The notes under the pieces are model-generated. The model saw nothing but the letters and a program-made list of their open reading frames with translations, was not told the DNA's origin and did no database searches. The translations under genes and the position numbers were made by a program. Below, piece after piece: positions 26,283-35,299 of a DNA stretch of 64,000 nucleotides. Numbering within the stretch: the first letter of the stretch is position 1; each line of letters opens with the position of its first letter. The stretch comes from CAVEFW01 sp964579575 (GTDB lineage Bacteria; Actinomycetota; Coriobacteriia; Coriobacteriales; Eggerthellaceae): the NCBI GenBank assembly GCA_964579575.1, contig CAZOGL010000002.1:1-64000 (forward strand), read 5' to 3'.

Positions 26283-26626
26283 AAGAATTGAACATCGGAG
26301 GCATGACCGTCGCGTACAACGTGGTTGAGACGATTGTCTCGATCGCGGCCAAGGAAGTTGAGGGTGTCGAGGCTGTGGGAATGCCTGGCCCGGGCGGCCT
26401 TTTGGGCAAGATTTCCTCTGGAGCTACTTCCTCAGGCGTCGAGATCGCTGTTGACGATGAGGACAAATTGCGTATTGCGATTCGTGTTGACGTGGACTAT
26501 GGTTATCCGCTGCCGCAACTTGCAGACAAGGTTCGCGAGGCGATTGCTGATGCTGTCGCCATGCAACTCGGCTTGCAGGTTAGCAGCATCGACGTCTACA
26601 TCGACGGAATTCAGTTCAACAAGTAA
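26279..26626 (+). CDS. Asp23/Gls24 family protein (YqhY-like)
   Basis: A 115-residue Asp23/DUF322 protein, starting at GTG 26279 and overlapping the accC stop. The typical elements VVETIVSIAAKEVEGVEAV and VDVDYGYPLPQLADKVREAI are present. In Bacillus the homologue YqhY sits between accC and nusB and affects acetyl-CoA carboxylase activity; the same placement here supports that role. Confidence 0.9.
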   Translation: MKELNIGGMTVAYNVVETIVSIAAKEVEGVEAVGMPGPGGLLGKISSGATSSGVEIAVDDEDKLRIAIRVDVDYGYPLPQLADKVREAIADAVAMQLGLQVSSIDVYIDGIQFNK

Positions 26627-26653
26627 GTTTGTGTTTTAGGCGGGATTACAAGA

Positions 26654-27253
26654 ATGGCAGCTAAGCGACACGACCGTACCCGAGCCCGACGTGCGGCTCT
26701 TCAGGTGCTGTATTCGGGGGAGATCAACCAAGCTTCTCCCTCGCAGCTCGTTGACGAGGGCCTAGCGCTTCAGGACGAGTCGGATAAGCTGAGCAACTAT
26801 GCTATCAGCCTTGTGTATGGCGTCGACTCCCATCGTATGGGCATCGATGCATGCTTGGACCAGGTGTCCGACAACTGGGCGCTTGACCGTATGCCCATCG
26901 TTGATCGCTCCATCTTGAGGCTTGCGGTGTACGAGATGTTGTTTGTCGACGCCGTTCCCGTTTCTGTCACTATCAACGAGGCGGTCGAGCTCGCCAAGGA
27001 CTTCGGTGGAGAGGATGAGTCCTCTCGCTTTGTCAACGGCGTGCTCGGCCGCGTCGCAAAACTCATCGAGGAGGGCAAGATTGGTGCGGGTATCGGTCTT
27101 GTTCCCGATGAGGATTCCCAAACCGACGAGGTGAATGTTGCCTCCGGGGACGAGGTTGCCCCCGAGACCGACGTGGACGAGACCGGGAATGAGACTGACG
27201 CGGCTGGCGTTGCCCCCGAGGCCGAGGTTGCCCCCGAGACCGAGGTTGGGTAG
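26654..27253 (+). CDS. nusB: Transcription antitermination factor NusB, with acidic C-terminal extension
   Basis: A 199-residue protein. Residues 1-140 are NusB, the RNA-binding factor that works with NusE on rRNA boxA: RTRARRAALQVLYSGEI, WALDRMPIVDRSILRLAVYEML, and SRFVNGVLGRVAK. The remaining 55 residues form an acidic tail with imperfect VAPE(T/A)(D/E)V repeats not usual in the family. It starts at ATG 26654. The next gene, xseB, begins six bases after the stop. Confidence 0.94.
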   Translation: MAAKRHDRTRARRAALQVLYSGEINQASPSQLVDEGLALQDESDKLSNYAISLVYGVDSHRMGIDACLDQVSDNWALDRMPIVDRSILRLAVYEMLFVDAVPVSVTINEAVELAKDFGGEDESSRFVNGVLGRVAKLIEEGKIGAGIGLVPDEDSQTDEVNVASGDEVAPETDVDETGNETDAAGVAPEAEVAPETEVG

Positions 27254-27258
27254 CCACC

Positions 27259-27513
27259 ATGGCGGTGGATGCAACAACATACGATTCCTATTCCCGCGTC
27301 AAAGAGCGACTTGACGAGATTGCGACTCAGGTCGCCGATGAGACCATTCCCTTGGATGATGCCCTTAACTTGTATGACGAGGCTGTGAGCTTGGCATTGC
27401 GCGCCAGCGAGTTAATCGAAACCGATGAGGAAGAAGAGGGCGACGCGGAGGTCGATGCCTCCCAAAACGATTCTTTGACCGAAGGACAGGGAAGCGTTCC
27501 GACTCAGGAGTAA
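27259..27513 (+). CDS. xseB: Exodeoxyribonuclease VII small subunit
   Basis: An 84-residue XseB: a helical hairpin VKERLDEIATQVADETIPLD followed by DALNLYDEAVSLALRASELI, then an acidic tail. It partners XseA to degrade single-stranded DNA, but xseA is not next to it or anywhere in this window. dxs begins three bases after the stop. Confidence 0.88.
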   Translation: MAVDATTYDSYSRVKERLDEIATQVADETIPLDDALNLYDEAVSLALRASELIETDEEEEGDAEVDASQNDSLTEGQGSVPTQE

Positions 27514-27516
27514 AAC

Positions 27517-29400
27517 ATGGGAGCTCGTATCCTTGACGGCATCAATGGCCCGTCAGACCTCAAAAAACTCACTGATGCCGAGCTGACCACGTTGGCCCGA
27601 GAGGTTCGTGAGGAAATCCTTGCAACCACCTCCGCTACTGGTGGCCATGTCGCATCCTCATTGGGTGCTGTAGAGACCATCTTGGCTATTCACAGCCTTA
27701 TCGACTCCCCGAAGGACAAACTGGTCTTCGATGTCGGCCATCAATCCTATGCGCACAAGTTGGTCACCGGACGACTCGATAAATTCTCGACAATTCGGAC
27801 CTATGGCGGCATATCCGGTTTTCCCAAGCCAAGCGAGAGCGAGCACGACGTACATCCCTCTGGACACGCGTCCGACTCCCTTTCTGTCGCGCTTGGCCTT
27901 GCGAAAGCCCGTGATTTGCGTGGTGGGAACGAGAAGATCGTTGCTATCATCGGCGACGCCTCTATCTCGGGGGGCATGGCTTGGGAGGCTCTCAACCATA
28001 TCGGACAGGCGCAATGTCCGATGCTTATCATTCTCAACGACAACGAGATGTCCATCGGTCGCAACGTCGGTGCCCTTGTTCACCACCTGGGCATGATTCG
28101 TGCCAACAACCAATACGTCGAGGCAAAAGACGCCCTTCAAGACAAGCTTGAAGCAGGTGGAACCCTTGGCAAGGGATTTTTGAACCTTGGACGAAATTGG
28201 AAGGAAAGCGTCAAGCAATTCATCCTCCAAGACTCAATGATCTATGAGCGCCTCGGCATCGTATGCACAATGCCTATCGACGGTCACGATATTCCGACTT
28301 TGCGCAAAATCATGCGTGTCGTCTTGGAGTTCAACGGTCCGGTCTTGATGCATATCGTCACAAAGAAGGGCGCCGGGTATCAACCTGCTATGGACGACCC
28401 TGAGCGTTTTCACGGCGTGGGTCCCTTTGATTTGGCGACCGGCGCGGGCAAGAAGAAGGCCGCGAGCGCGCCGAGTTTCACCTCGGTGTTCGGCGATGCG
28501 ATCTGCAAGGAAGCCCGAGCCGATGAGCGCGTCGTGGCGATAACCGCTGCCATGTGCGGAGGGACGGGCCTCAAAGGGTTTGCCCGGGAGTTCCCCGATC
28601 GCTTTATCGATGTCGGAATTGCCGAAGGTCACGCGGTCGGTCTCGCCTCCGGTCTTGCGGCTGGTGGAAACAAGCCGGTTGTTGCCATCTATTCAACTTT
28701 CCTGCAGCGCGCCATTGATCAAATCATCATCAATTGCGCCCTGCCCAAGCTCGATGTTGTGTTCTGCATTGATCGTGCTGGTCTTGTCGGAGCTGATGGG
28801 CCTACCCACCATGGCATGTTCGATTTGGTCTACACCCGTATGATTCCCTCCATGCGCGTCCTTGCTCCCTCGGATGAGGCCGAGTTGGCAGACGCTCTTC
28901 ATACTGCTTTGGCTTTGGGCGGTCCCTTTGCCATCCGCTATCCCCGCGGTTCAGCCCGAGGTGTGGAGGTTCCCGATCAGGCAAGCATTCTGCCGCTTGG
29001 ACGGTCCCGTATCGTGAGGGAGGGCGAGGACATTGCGATCCTTGCCTTTGGTCGCATGGTCGGTGTGGCCGAGGAGGTCGCGAAGATCTTGGCCGTTGTC
29101 GGCGTGGATGCGCGCGTGGTGGACATGCGTTGGGTGAAGCCTCTTGACCGCGATGCGATTCGGGAGGCCGCAGGTACCCGCTTGGTCGTGACTCTTGAGG
29201 ACGGAGTTATTTCTGGTGGTGCCGGTGAGGGTGTCCTTGAAGAGATGTCCCTTATGGGTCTCGATACTGACTCTCTCGTGTTGGGCATCGACGACCAATT
29301 CGTCTTGCAGGGAGACGTCGCGCTACTTGATCGAGATCTCGGTCTCGATCCCGAGGGGATTGCGGCCCACATCACCGTCAAGCTCGAAGAGGGCAAGTAG
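27517..29400 (+). CDS. dxs: 1-deoxy-D-xylulose-5-phosphate synthase
   Basis: A 627-residue thiamine-diphosphate enzyme condensing pyruvate and glyceraldehyde-3-phosphate, the first step of the MEP isoprenoid route. GHASDSLSVALGLA, the ThDP motif GDASISGGMAWEALN, DRAGLVGADGPTHHG and the transketolase C-domain are present. The motif reads GDA where most Dxs have GDG, and AEGHAV where most have AEQHAV, so the active-site surroundings differ slightly. It ends the accC-yqhY-nusB-xseB-dxs series and is followed by a terminator. Confidence 0.95.
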   Translation: MGARILDGINGPSDLKKLTDAELTTLAREVREEILATTSATGGHVASSLGAVETILAIHSLIDSPKDKLVFDVGHQSYAHKLVTGRLDKFSTIRTYGGISGFPKPSESEHDVHPSGHASDSLSVALGLAKARDLRGGNEKIVAIIGDASISGGMAWEALNHIGQAQCPMLIILNDNEMSIGRNVGALVHHLGMIRANNQYVEAKDALQDKLEAGGTLGKGFLNLGRNWKESVKQFILQDSMIYERLGIVCTMPIDGHDIPTLRKIMRVVLEFNGPVLMHIVTKKGAGYQPAMDDPERFHGVGPFDLATGAGKKKAASAPSFTSVFGDAICKEARADERVVAITAAMCGGTGLKGFAREFPDRFIDVGIAEGHAVGLASGLAAGGNKPVVAIYSTFLQRAIDQIIINCALPKLDVVFCIDRAGLVGADGPTHHGMFDLVYTRMIPSMRVLAPSDEAELADALHTALALGGPFAIRYPRGSARGVEVPDQASILPLGRSRIVREGEDIAILAFGRMVGVAEEVAKILAVVGVDARVVDMRWVKPLDRDAIREAAGTRLVVTLEDGVISGGAGEGVLEEMSLMGLDTDSLVLGIDDQFVLQGDVALLDRDLGLDPEGIAAHITVKLEEGK

Positions 29401-29438
29401 GCTAGAAAGCAAGAAAGCAAATAAGGATAAACAAGAAA

Positions 29439-29480
29439 GGCTCCGGACATGTTGAGCATCCGGGGCCTCTTTGTCTTTTT
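29439..29480. terminator. Probable bidirectional terminator
   Basis: Stem GGCTCCGGA/TCCGGGGCC with one G-U pair and an 11-nt loop; T-rich on the plus side and CTTTCTTGTTT on the minus side. It separates dxs from the convergent gene. Confidence 0.75.
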
Positions 29481-29510
29481 GCCGGTCTTGTTAGTAACTA
29501 GCAGTGGCTA

Positions 29511-30512
29511 TCAGTGGTTAGCGTTGTTTGCCATAACTATGGCCGTAGTCATGATGATAATCATGATGATGGTGATGATGACGGTTTCAACCAGGACGGA
29601 TGCCAACGCGTTGGTGGTTGCGGTCGCCGTGCTTATCTTCTTCTCGTCGTATGTCTGTAACAACAAGGCAGCAGACAGGAGGCGGCGCATTTGGGCTCCG
29701 AGTCCGAGGATGCCGTGGAATCCCTTCTTGGTCTTAAGGTATTCATCGGCCTCGTGGATCTGGTTGACGATTTCCTCAATGGGTGAATCCGAGTCGACAA
29801 GTGCCGCGATGACTGGTAACTGATCTGCATAGACCCTGGAACCTGCTTCTTTGAGGGCGTTGCGCAATGCGATGAAGCGCTCACATTTCTCTTGGACGGG
29901 CTTATCGCTTAGGGCCAAGACCATGCTGATTGATTGCAGCGCATCCTTGGCCAGCTTGAAATGCTCTCCCTTGAGGTAGTAGTAGCACTCCTCCGCCTCG
30001 GTCAACGTTGCGTCAATATCCAACCCCGAGATAACAAGCAGGGTGGCGATAGTAATGTCCTCGCGACCCGTGAGCAACGGATGGGATGCGCGCATCTTGT
30101 CGATAATGTCCCATGCCTGATCGGCGACGGCTTGGTATTGCTCAGGCTCGATGAGGTCTGCCATGCAAGAAGCGGTAAGGGCCTCGTACTCTGTGTGGAT
30201 AACTTTGCGCTTCTTCAGGCATTCGTATGCTTCCAAAACGTTGTCGATATAGGCTTCGGGATCGTCTTTCAGGTCCATCTTGCACAAGAGGGACAGATTT
30301 GCGTAGCCGCGCAGGTTGTTGAGAATACCGACCTTGGATTTGAGGATGGCGCGGTTTTCGCGGATGTTCTGCTCGTTCGCTTGCACATTCTCGGCGGTGT
30401 AGAGTAGGGCGCCCAAAGCCGCTGCTTGCTCGAAATCAAGCTTAGCTGAGCTTCTTGCCACAAGGTAGTTCTCAGCGAGCATGTCGCATTTTTCGGTAAG
30501 ACGGGTATCCAT
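29511..30512 (-). CDS. DUF4003-like protein
   Basis: A 333-residue, mostly helical protein that resembles the DUF4003 family, whose function is unknown. KVGILNNLRGYANLSLLCKM and a middle section with DITIATLLVISGLDIDATL are typical. The C-terminal 25 residues are very hydrophobic (Ile/Met-rich) and could insert in a membrane; their codons make an ATG/GAT microsatellite at about 29551-29585. The start at 30512 is chosen because AAGGAG lies upstream of that ATG on the minus strand. It is divergent from the XRE-cupin gene. Confidence 0.7.
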   Translation of the reverse strand: MDTRLTEKCDMLAENYLVARSSAKLDFEQAAALGALLYTAENVQANEQNIRENRAILKSKVGILNNLRGYANLSLLCKMDLKDDPEAYIDNVLEAYECLKKRKVIHTEYEALTASCMADLIEPEQYQAVADQAWDIIDKMRASHPLLTGREDITIATLLVISGLDIDATLTEAEECYYYLKGEHFKLAKDALQSISMVLALSDKPVQEKCERFIALRNALKEAGSRVYADQLPVIAALVDSDSPIEEIVNQIHEADEYLKTKKGFHGILGLGAQMRRLLSAALLLQTYDEKKISTATATTNALASVLVETVIITIIMIIIMTTAIVMANNANH

Positions 30513-30622
30513 GCTACTCCTTACATTTGAGGGGGTCATTGTCGTATATGTTTATGATACATCGAGACGAAATGTGCTATTATCCGCTTTATTAAAAAAG
30601 GCGATTGAGAAGAAGGCATCAA

Positions 30623-31213
30623 ATGCAAGTTAACATGAATCTTGAAGCAGTATGTGGCCGCATTCAGGCTCTGCGCGAGGATCTCGGTCTAACGATGCAG
30701 GAGATGGCTGAGGCTACGGGCCGCAGCGTCGTTGAGTATGCCGCCCAAGAGACGGGCGAGGCTACCCCGACCTTTACCTTCCTTGCGAAATGCGCCGAAA
30801 AGCTTGGCGTCGATGTCATCGAGCTGCTTACTGGCGAAGCACCGCGCCTCAACAATTACTTGCTGACCCCGGCAAACGAGGGTCTCTCCATTCAACGTCA
30901 CGAGGGCTTCGAGTACCTCCATAAAGCGCAGTATCTCAAGAACCGCCTTGCTGATCCGTTCTTGGTGACGCAGCCCTTCTCCGAGGAGGAGCAACAAAAG
31001 CCGATCCACCTGTCGTATCACAAGGGCCAAGAAATCGATTACATCATCTCCGGTCGCATGCGTTTTGCCTATGAGGACAAAATCATGGAAGCTGGCCCAG
31101 GGGACTTGCTGATGTACGATTCTGGCAAGGGTCATGGCATGATCGCCATCGACGGCAAGCCCGTCACCTTCGTCGCTATTACCATTCCGCCCCATAGCGG
31201 GCACATTAGCTAG
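30623..31213 (+). CDS. XRE-family regulator with C-terminal cupin domain (first copy)
   Basis: A 196-residue regulator. Residues about 5-70 form a helix-turn-helix of the Cro/C1 type (RIQALREDLGLTMQEMAEAT), and residues about 100-195 a cupin barrel (HKGQEIDYIISGRMRFAYEDK; PGDLLMYDSGKGHGM). Such proteins bind a small ligand in the cupin and control adjacent metabolic genes. ATG 30623 has AGAAGG seven bases upstream. The acyl-CoA ligase begins 91 bases downstream. A second, similar regulator precedes the second ligase at 36953. Confidence 0.88.
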   Translation: MQVNMNLEAVCGRIQALREDLGLTMQEMAEATGRSVVEYAAQETGEATPTFTFLAKCAEKLGVDVIELLTGEAPRLNNYLLTPANEGLSIQRHEGFEYLHKAQYLKNRLADPFLVTQPFSEEEQQKPIHLSYHKGQEIDYIISGRMRFAYEDKIMEAGPGDLLMYDSGKGHGMIAIDGKPVTFVAITIPPHSGHIS

Positions 31214-31304
31214 GCGCGCCGGTTAGCGTCTAGCACAATACCGGTTGCGCCGTTAACCCCTAACGTACGTACCCGCTTATATATCTAGAAATGGAATCTC
31301 TAAC

Positions 31305-33056
31305 ATGAGGAATATCAACGAGCGCTATGTCTCAGAGGCATACGATAATCATGGTGTTTTAACCGCATTCGACGTCAAATGTCCACGCGACTTCAACTTC
31401 GGCTACGACGTGGTCGATGACATCGCAATAAACGATCCCGACCGCCGCGCCATGGTGTGGTGCAACCCCGAGGGCGAGGAGCATGTCTTTACGTTCGCGG
31501 ACATGAAGTATTGGTCCGACAAGACGGCAAACTACCTTGCCGAACAGGGAATTCGCCGCGGCGATTACGTCATGGTCATCCTGCGTCGCCACTACCAGTT
31601 CTGGTTTACGGCAATTGCTCTGGCCAAGCTAGGTGCTGTCATGGTCCCAGCGACGTTTATGCTAAAGCCACGCGATGTCGCCTATCGCCTAAACGGTGCC
31701 GATATCAAGGCCGTCATCGTTACCGACCTCGGAGATGTCGCCAGCGCGGTCGACGCGGTTGCGGATGAGTGTCCTTCGCTTGAGACCAAGATCTTGGTCA
31801 ACGGCGGAGCGGGCGGACTCGGATGTTCGGTTCCGGTTCCTGACTCCGACGAGATTTGCGTGCTCTCCGCAGAGCGTAAGGGTTGGCTCGACTTTAACGC
31901 GGGAGTCAGCGCTGCTTCTTCTGATTTTGAGCGTGTCGAGACGCTTGCCGCCGAACCGATGCTCATGTACTTCTCGAGTGGCACGTCCGGTGAGCCCAAG
32001 ATGGTCCTCCACAACTCCGAATATGCGATCGCCCACCTCATCACGGCAAAGCATTGGCATTGCGTCGAGCCTGACGGTTTGCATTTCACAATCGCCGACA
32101 CCGGTTGGGGCAAGGCGGTTTGGGGCAAGTTCTACGGCCAATGGCTCATGGAGGCTGCGGTACTCACGTACGACTTCGATCGTTTCCACGCGGGCGAGAT
32201 CTTGTCGCTTATACCGAAGTACCAGGTGACGACGTTTTGTTGCCCGCCGACGATGTACCGCATGATCATGCAGGAGGATGTCGACTCCTTCGATTTGTCC
32301 TCCCTTACCCACACCACGACGGCCGGCGAGGCGCTCAACCCCGACCTGTTCAACTTCTGGCTTGAGCACACCGGGCTTACGATCTATGAGGGCTTCGGTC
32401 AAACCGAGACGCCGCTGACCATTGCGAACCTGCGCAACTCCAAGCCGCGCTCCGGCTCTATGGGAAAGCCCGTTCCGCTGTACGAGACAGCGGTGCTCGA
32501 CGAAGATGGTAACCCGTGCGATGTTGGTCGCGCCGGTGAGATCTGCATCCGCATCGACGAGAACGATTCCGCGCCCGGAATCATGATGGAGTATTACCGC
32601 AATGAGGCGAAGACGAAGGCCGCCAAGCACGACGGGTGGTACCACACCGGTGACGTTGCGTGGTTCGATGAGGATGGCTACCTTTGGTATGTCGGGCGCA
32701 ACGACGACGTCATCAAATCGAGCGGATATCGTATCGGCCCCTTCGAGATTGAGAGCGTCCTGCTCGAGCACGAGGCGGTTCTCGAGTGTGCCGTCACGGG
32801 CGTTCCCGATCCGTTGCGCGGCAAGGCTGTCAAGGCGACGGTTGTCTTGTCTGCCGGCTTCAAGCCATCAGACTCCCTGACTCGTGAGCTTCAGCAATGG
32901 GTCAAGAACCAGACCGCTCCCTACAAATATCCGCGCATCATCGATTATGTTTCCGAGTTGCCCAAGACCGTCAATGGCAAGATTCGCCGTGCCGCAATCC
33001 GCGAGGCGACAGAGGCGGCGGCAAGAGACGCAGCGCCCGCGGAAGGATTGACGTAG
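31305..33056 (+). CDS. AMP-forming acyl-CoA synthetase (first copy)
   Basis: A 583-residue ANL-superfamily ligase, close in layout to medium-chain or acetyl/propionyl-type acyl-CoA synthetases. It has the ATP loop YFSSGTSGEPKMVLHN, motif YEGFGQTE, the hinge VGRNDDVIKSSGYRIGPFEIE, and the acetylatable Lys in KTVNGKIRR. It would interconvert a carboxylic acid plus CoA and ATP with acyl-CoA, AMP and PPi. Association with a 2-oxoacid:ferredoxin oxidoreductase suggests short branched or aromatic acids. The P-loop ATPase gene begins two bases after its stop. Confidence 0.9.
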   Translation: MRNINERYVSEAYDNHGVLTAFDVKCPRDFNFGYDVVDDIAINDPDRRAMVWCNPEGEEHVFTFADMKYWSDKTANYLAEQGIRRGDYVMVILRRHYQFWFTAIALAKLGAVMVPATFMLKPRDVAYRLNGADIKAVIVTDLGDVASAVDAVADECPSLETKILVNGGAGGLGCSVPVPDSDEICVLSAERKGWLDFNAGVSAASSDFERVETLAAEPMLMYFSSGTSGEPKMVLHNSEYAIAHLITAKHWHCVEPDGLHFTIADTGWGKAVWGKFYGQWLMEAAVLTYDFDRFHAGEILSLIPKYQVTTFCCPPTMYRMIMQEDVDSFDLSSLTHTTTAGEALNPDLFNFWLEHTGLTIYEGFGQTETPLTIANLRNSKPRSGSMGKPVPLYETAVLDEDGNPCDVGRAGEICIRIDENDSAPGIMMEYYRNEAKTKAAKHDGWYHTGDVAWFDEDGYLWYVGRNDDVIKSSGYRIGPFEIESVLLEHEAVLECAVTGVPDPLRGKAVKATVVLSAGFKPSDSLTRELQQWVKNQTAPYKYPRIIDYVSELPKTVNGKIRRAAIREATEAAARDAAPAEGLT

Positions 33057-33058
33057 TC

Positions 33059-33760
33059 TTGATCGAGTCGTTGCGTGAGGCATTAGCGCCTTTGACTGTC
33101 ATCACCGGCCACTACGGGGTGGGGAAGACCAACTTTGCGTTGAACCTCGTCCTCGACCTTGCCCGTGCCGGGCGTGAGGTGTGCTTGGTTGATCTTGATA
33201 TCGTCAACCCGTACTTCCGCTCAAGTGAGTATCGCGATCTGTTGGAACCTGCGGGCATCCGTCTTGTGGCTCCCGTCCTAGCAAACTCCTCCCTCGACAC
33301 GCCCTCTCTTTCTGCCGCGGTTGACGGAGTGATCGATTGGGCGCAATGTGGCGAGAATCGCATTGCTGTGATCGACGTGGGTGGAGATGATGCGGGCGCG
33401 ACGGCTCTTGGCCGCTATGCTGAGCGCATTTCCAAGACAACGTATGCCCTCATCTATGTGGTGAATGCCTACCGCAACCTCACCCAGGACGTAGGGGATG
33501 CTCTTGAGATCTTGGGGGAGATTGAGCTTAAGTCGGGTTTGCACGTTACGGCTGTCGTGAACAACTCCCACCTTCGTACGGAAACGCGCGTTGAGACGGT
33601 GGTGGATGCGTCGAGCTTCGGCTTTGATGTCGCCAAGGCAGCAGGGGTGCCGCTTGCAGCCCAGACCACGCCAAAACAGTTTTTGGACGCCCTTGGCAAA
33701 GTTATTTCTCCCGAAAAAACGTATCCTGTAGAAATGCTTGTTAAAACGCCTTGGGAGTGA
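33059..33760 (+). CDS. MinD/ParA-like P-loop ATPase in the 2-oxoacid oxidoreductase cluster
   Basis: A 233-residue SIMIBI-type NTPase. Walker A is GHYGVGKTNFALNL near residue 19, followed by LVDLDIVNPYFRSSEYRDLL and VIDVGGDDAGATALGRYA (Walker B). It starts at TTG 33059 with GGAAGGA upstream, two bases after the ligase stop, so the two are translationally linked. It is not HypB, Mrp or CooC by motif alone: there is no CxC or His-rich part. Its role is unknown; metal or cluster loading of the neighbouring ferredoxin or oxidoreductase is a guess from position. Confidence 0.8.
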   Translation: MIESLREALAPLTVITGHYGVGKTNFALNLVLDLARAGREVCLVDLDIVNPYFRSSEYRDLLEPAGIRLVAPVLANSSLDTPSLSAAVDGVIDWAQCGENRIAVIDVGGDDAGATALGRYAERISKTTYALIYVVNAYRNLTQDVGDALEILGEIELKSGLHVTAVVNNSHLRTETRVETVVDASSFGFDVAKAAGVPLAAQTTPKQFLDALGKVISPEKTYPVEMLVKTPWE

Positions 33761-33786
33761 GCTCGGACCTTTTTTCAATCCGAGCT
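33760..33786 (+). other. 8-bp hairpin with T-rich loop
   Basis: AGCTCGGA/TCCGAGCT perfect stem with loop CCTTTTTTCAA. The T run lies in the loop, not after the stem, so it is not a standard terminator. Confidence 0.6.
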
Positions 33787-33787
33787 G

Positions 33788-33817
33788 GCGAGTGTTAACA
33801 ATGCGAGTGTTAACAAT
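33788..33817 (+). repeat. Perfect 15-bp tandem repeat with GTTAAC core
   Basis: GCGAGTGTTAACAAT occurs twice without a gap (33788-33802, 33803-33817), 45 bases before the ferredoxin gene. Each copy contains TGTTAACA, a palindrome also seen in longer form upstream of the second XRE-cupin gene. Confidence 0.9.
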
Positions 33818-33861
33818 AGATAGAGCAAATAAGACGAGTGCGATTGAAGAAGAGGAGTCTC

Positions 33862-34068
33862 ATGGACAAAGTTACAGTTGACGACCACTTCTGCAAAGGA
33901 TGTGGATTGTGCGTCGATGCGTGCCCCATCCATTTGATGGAGCTCGACGTTTCGCGCATCACGCCAAAAGGCTATCACCCGGCACATTGCACCGACCAAG
34001 ATGCATGTACCGGTTGCGCCTCTTGCGCCACGATGTGCCCTGACGTCGCCATTAGGGTTGTGAGGTAG
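33862..34068 (+). CDS. Ferredoxin-type delta subunit of 2-oxoacid:ferredoxin oxidoreductase
   Basis: A 68-residue protein with two [4Fe-4S] motifs, CKGCGLCVDACP and CTGCASCATMCP. It would carry electrons from the thiamine subunit to free ferredoxin. ATG 33862 is favoured by AGAGGAG upstream. The alpha-subunit gene begins four bases after the stop; the four-gene order delta-alpha-beta-gamma is that of KOR/VOR enzymes. Confidence 0.93.
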   Translation: MDKVTVDDHFCKGCGLCVDACPIHLMELDVSRITPKGYHPAHCTDQDACTGCASCATMCPDVAIRVVR

Positions 34069-34072
34069 GACT

Positions 34073-35298
34073 ATGGCAGAAAAAGTACTCATGAAGGGCA
34101 ATGAGGCCCTGGCGGAAAGCGCGATGCGCGCAGGTTGCCGATTCTTCTTCGGCTACCCGATTACCCCGCAAACCGAACTCGCTGCATACATGGCCAAGAA
34201 GATGCCCAAGATTGGCGGCACCTATCTTCAGGCCGAGAGCGAGATCGCGGCAATCAACATGGTCTACGGCGCGTCTGCCTGTGGTGCTCGTGTCATGACC
34301 TCCAGCTCAAGCCCCGGAATCAGCCTGAAGTCCGAGGGCATCTCCTATATGGCGGGCGCGGACCTTCCTGCTGTCATTATCAACGTTCAGCGTGGCGGCC
34401 CAGGCCTTGGCTCCATCCAGCCTTCCCAGTCCGACTATTGGCAAGCGACCCGCGCCATGGGACATGGTGACTTCCGCCTGATCGTGTACGCACCTTCCAC
34501 GGTCCAAGAGATGGCTGACTACATCTACGGCGCATTCGACGTTGCTGACAAGTATCGGGTTCCTGTCATGATCTTGGCCGACGGAATGCTTGGCCAGATG
34601 ATGGAGCCAGTCGTCCTTCCCGAGCCTCGCAATGTCGAGGACCTTCCGAAGAAACCGTGGGCGTGCGTGGGCCATAACCACGAGCGCAAGCACAATATCG
34701 CCAACTCCCTCTACCTTGAGGCTGAGATTCTTGACGCTATCAATGCGAAACGCGAAGAGCGTTTCCGTATCATCGAGCAAAACGAGCAGCGCGCCGAGAG
34801 CTATCGCACTGAGGACGCAGACATCGTCGTCGTCGCCTTTGGCGCTTCTGCGCGTATCGCCCGAAGTGCTGTCATGGCCGCTCGCGAGCAGGGTATCAAG
34901 GCGGGCCTGATTCGCCCGATCTCTTTGTGGCCCTTCCCGGTAGATGCCCTTGAGAAGTGCATGGGCACCGCCAAGGCGTTCCTGTCCGTGGAGATGAACA
35001 CGGGCCAGATGGTTGACGATGTGCGTCTTGCCTCCAACGGCCGCGTCCCTGTCGACTTCTATGGTCGTTCCGGCGGCGTCATCCCCACCCCTAACGAGGT
35101 GTTGGCAAAGATTGTCGAGCTCAACGGAAAGGCAGGNNNNNNNNNNNNNNNNNNNNNNNNNNNNNNNNNNNNNNNNNNNNNNNNNNNNNNNNNNNNNNNN
35201 NNNNNNNNNNNNNNNNNNNNNNNNNNNNNNNNNNNNTCCCCACCCCTAACGAGGTGTTGGCAAAGATTGTCGAGCTCAACGGAAAGGCAGGTGAGTAG
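34073..35298 (+). CDS. vorB: 2-oxoacid:ferredoxin oxidoreductase alpha subunit (VorB-like), interrupted by a gap
   Basis: The coding sequence runs to 35136, is broken by 100 N, and ends at the TAG at 35296-35298. Merging the 55-bp duplicate (35082-35136 = 35237-35291) gives 356 residues ending NGKAGE. Motif GYPITPQTELAAYMAKK marks the alpha subunit of VOR/KOR enzymes, together with QAESEIAAINMVYGAS and SSSSPGISLKSEGI. It binds CoA and substrate, converting branched or other 2-oxoacids to acyl-CoA, CO2 and reduced ferredoxin. Family resemblance is to 3-methyl-2-oxobutanoate dehydrogenase VorB; substrate remains inferred. A single long frame reading through the N into the beta subunit is an artefact. 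Confidence 0.9.
35137..35236. other. Assembly gap of 100 N flanked by a 55-bp duplication
   Basis: 35082-35136 is identical to 35237-35291. It separates the alpha and beta subunit genes only by an artificial insertion. Confidence 0.96.
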
Positions 35299-35299
35299 G

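Noticed and set aside
29551..29585. ATG/GAT microsatellite as a phase-variation tract
   Set aside because: It is a triplet repeat inside the coding frame, so length changes would not shift the frame.
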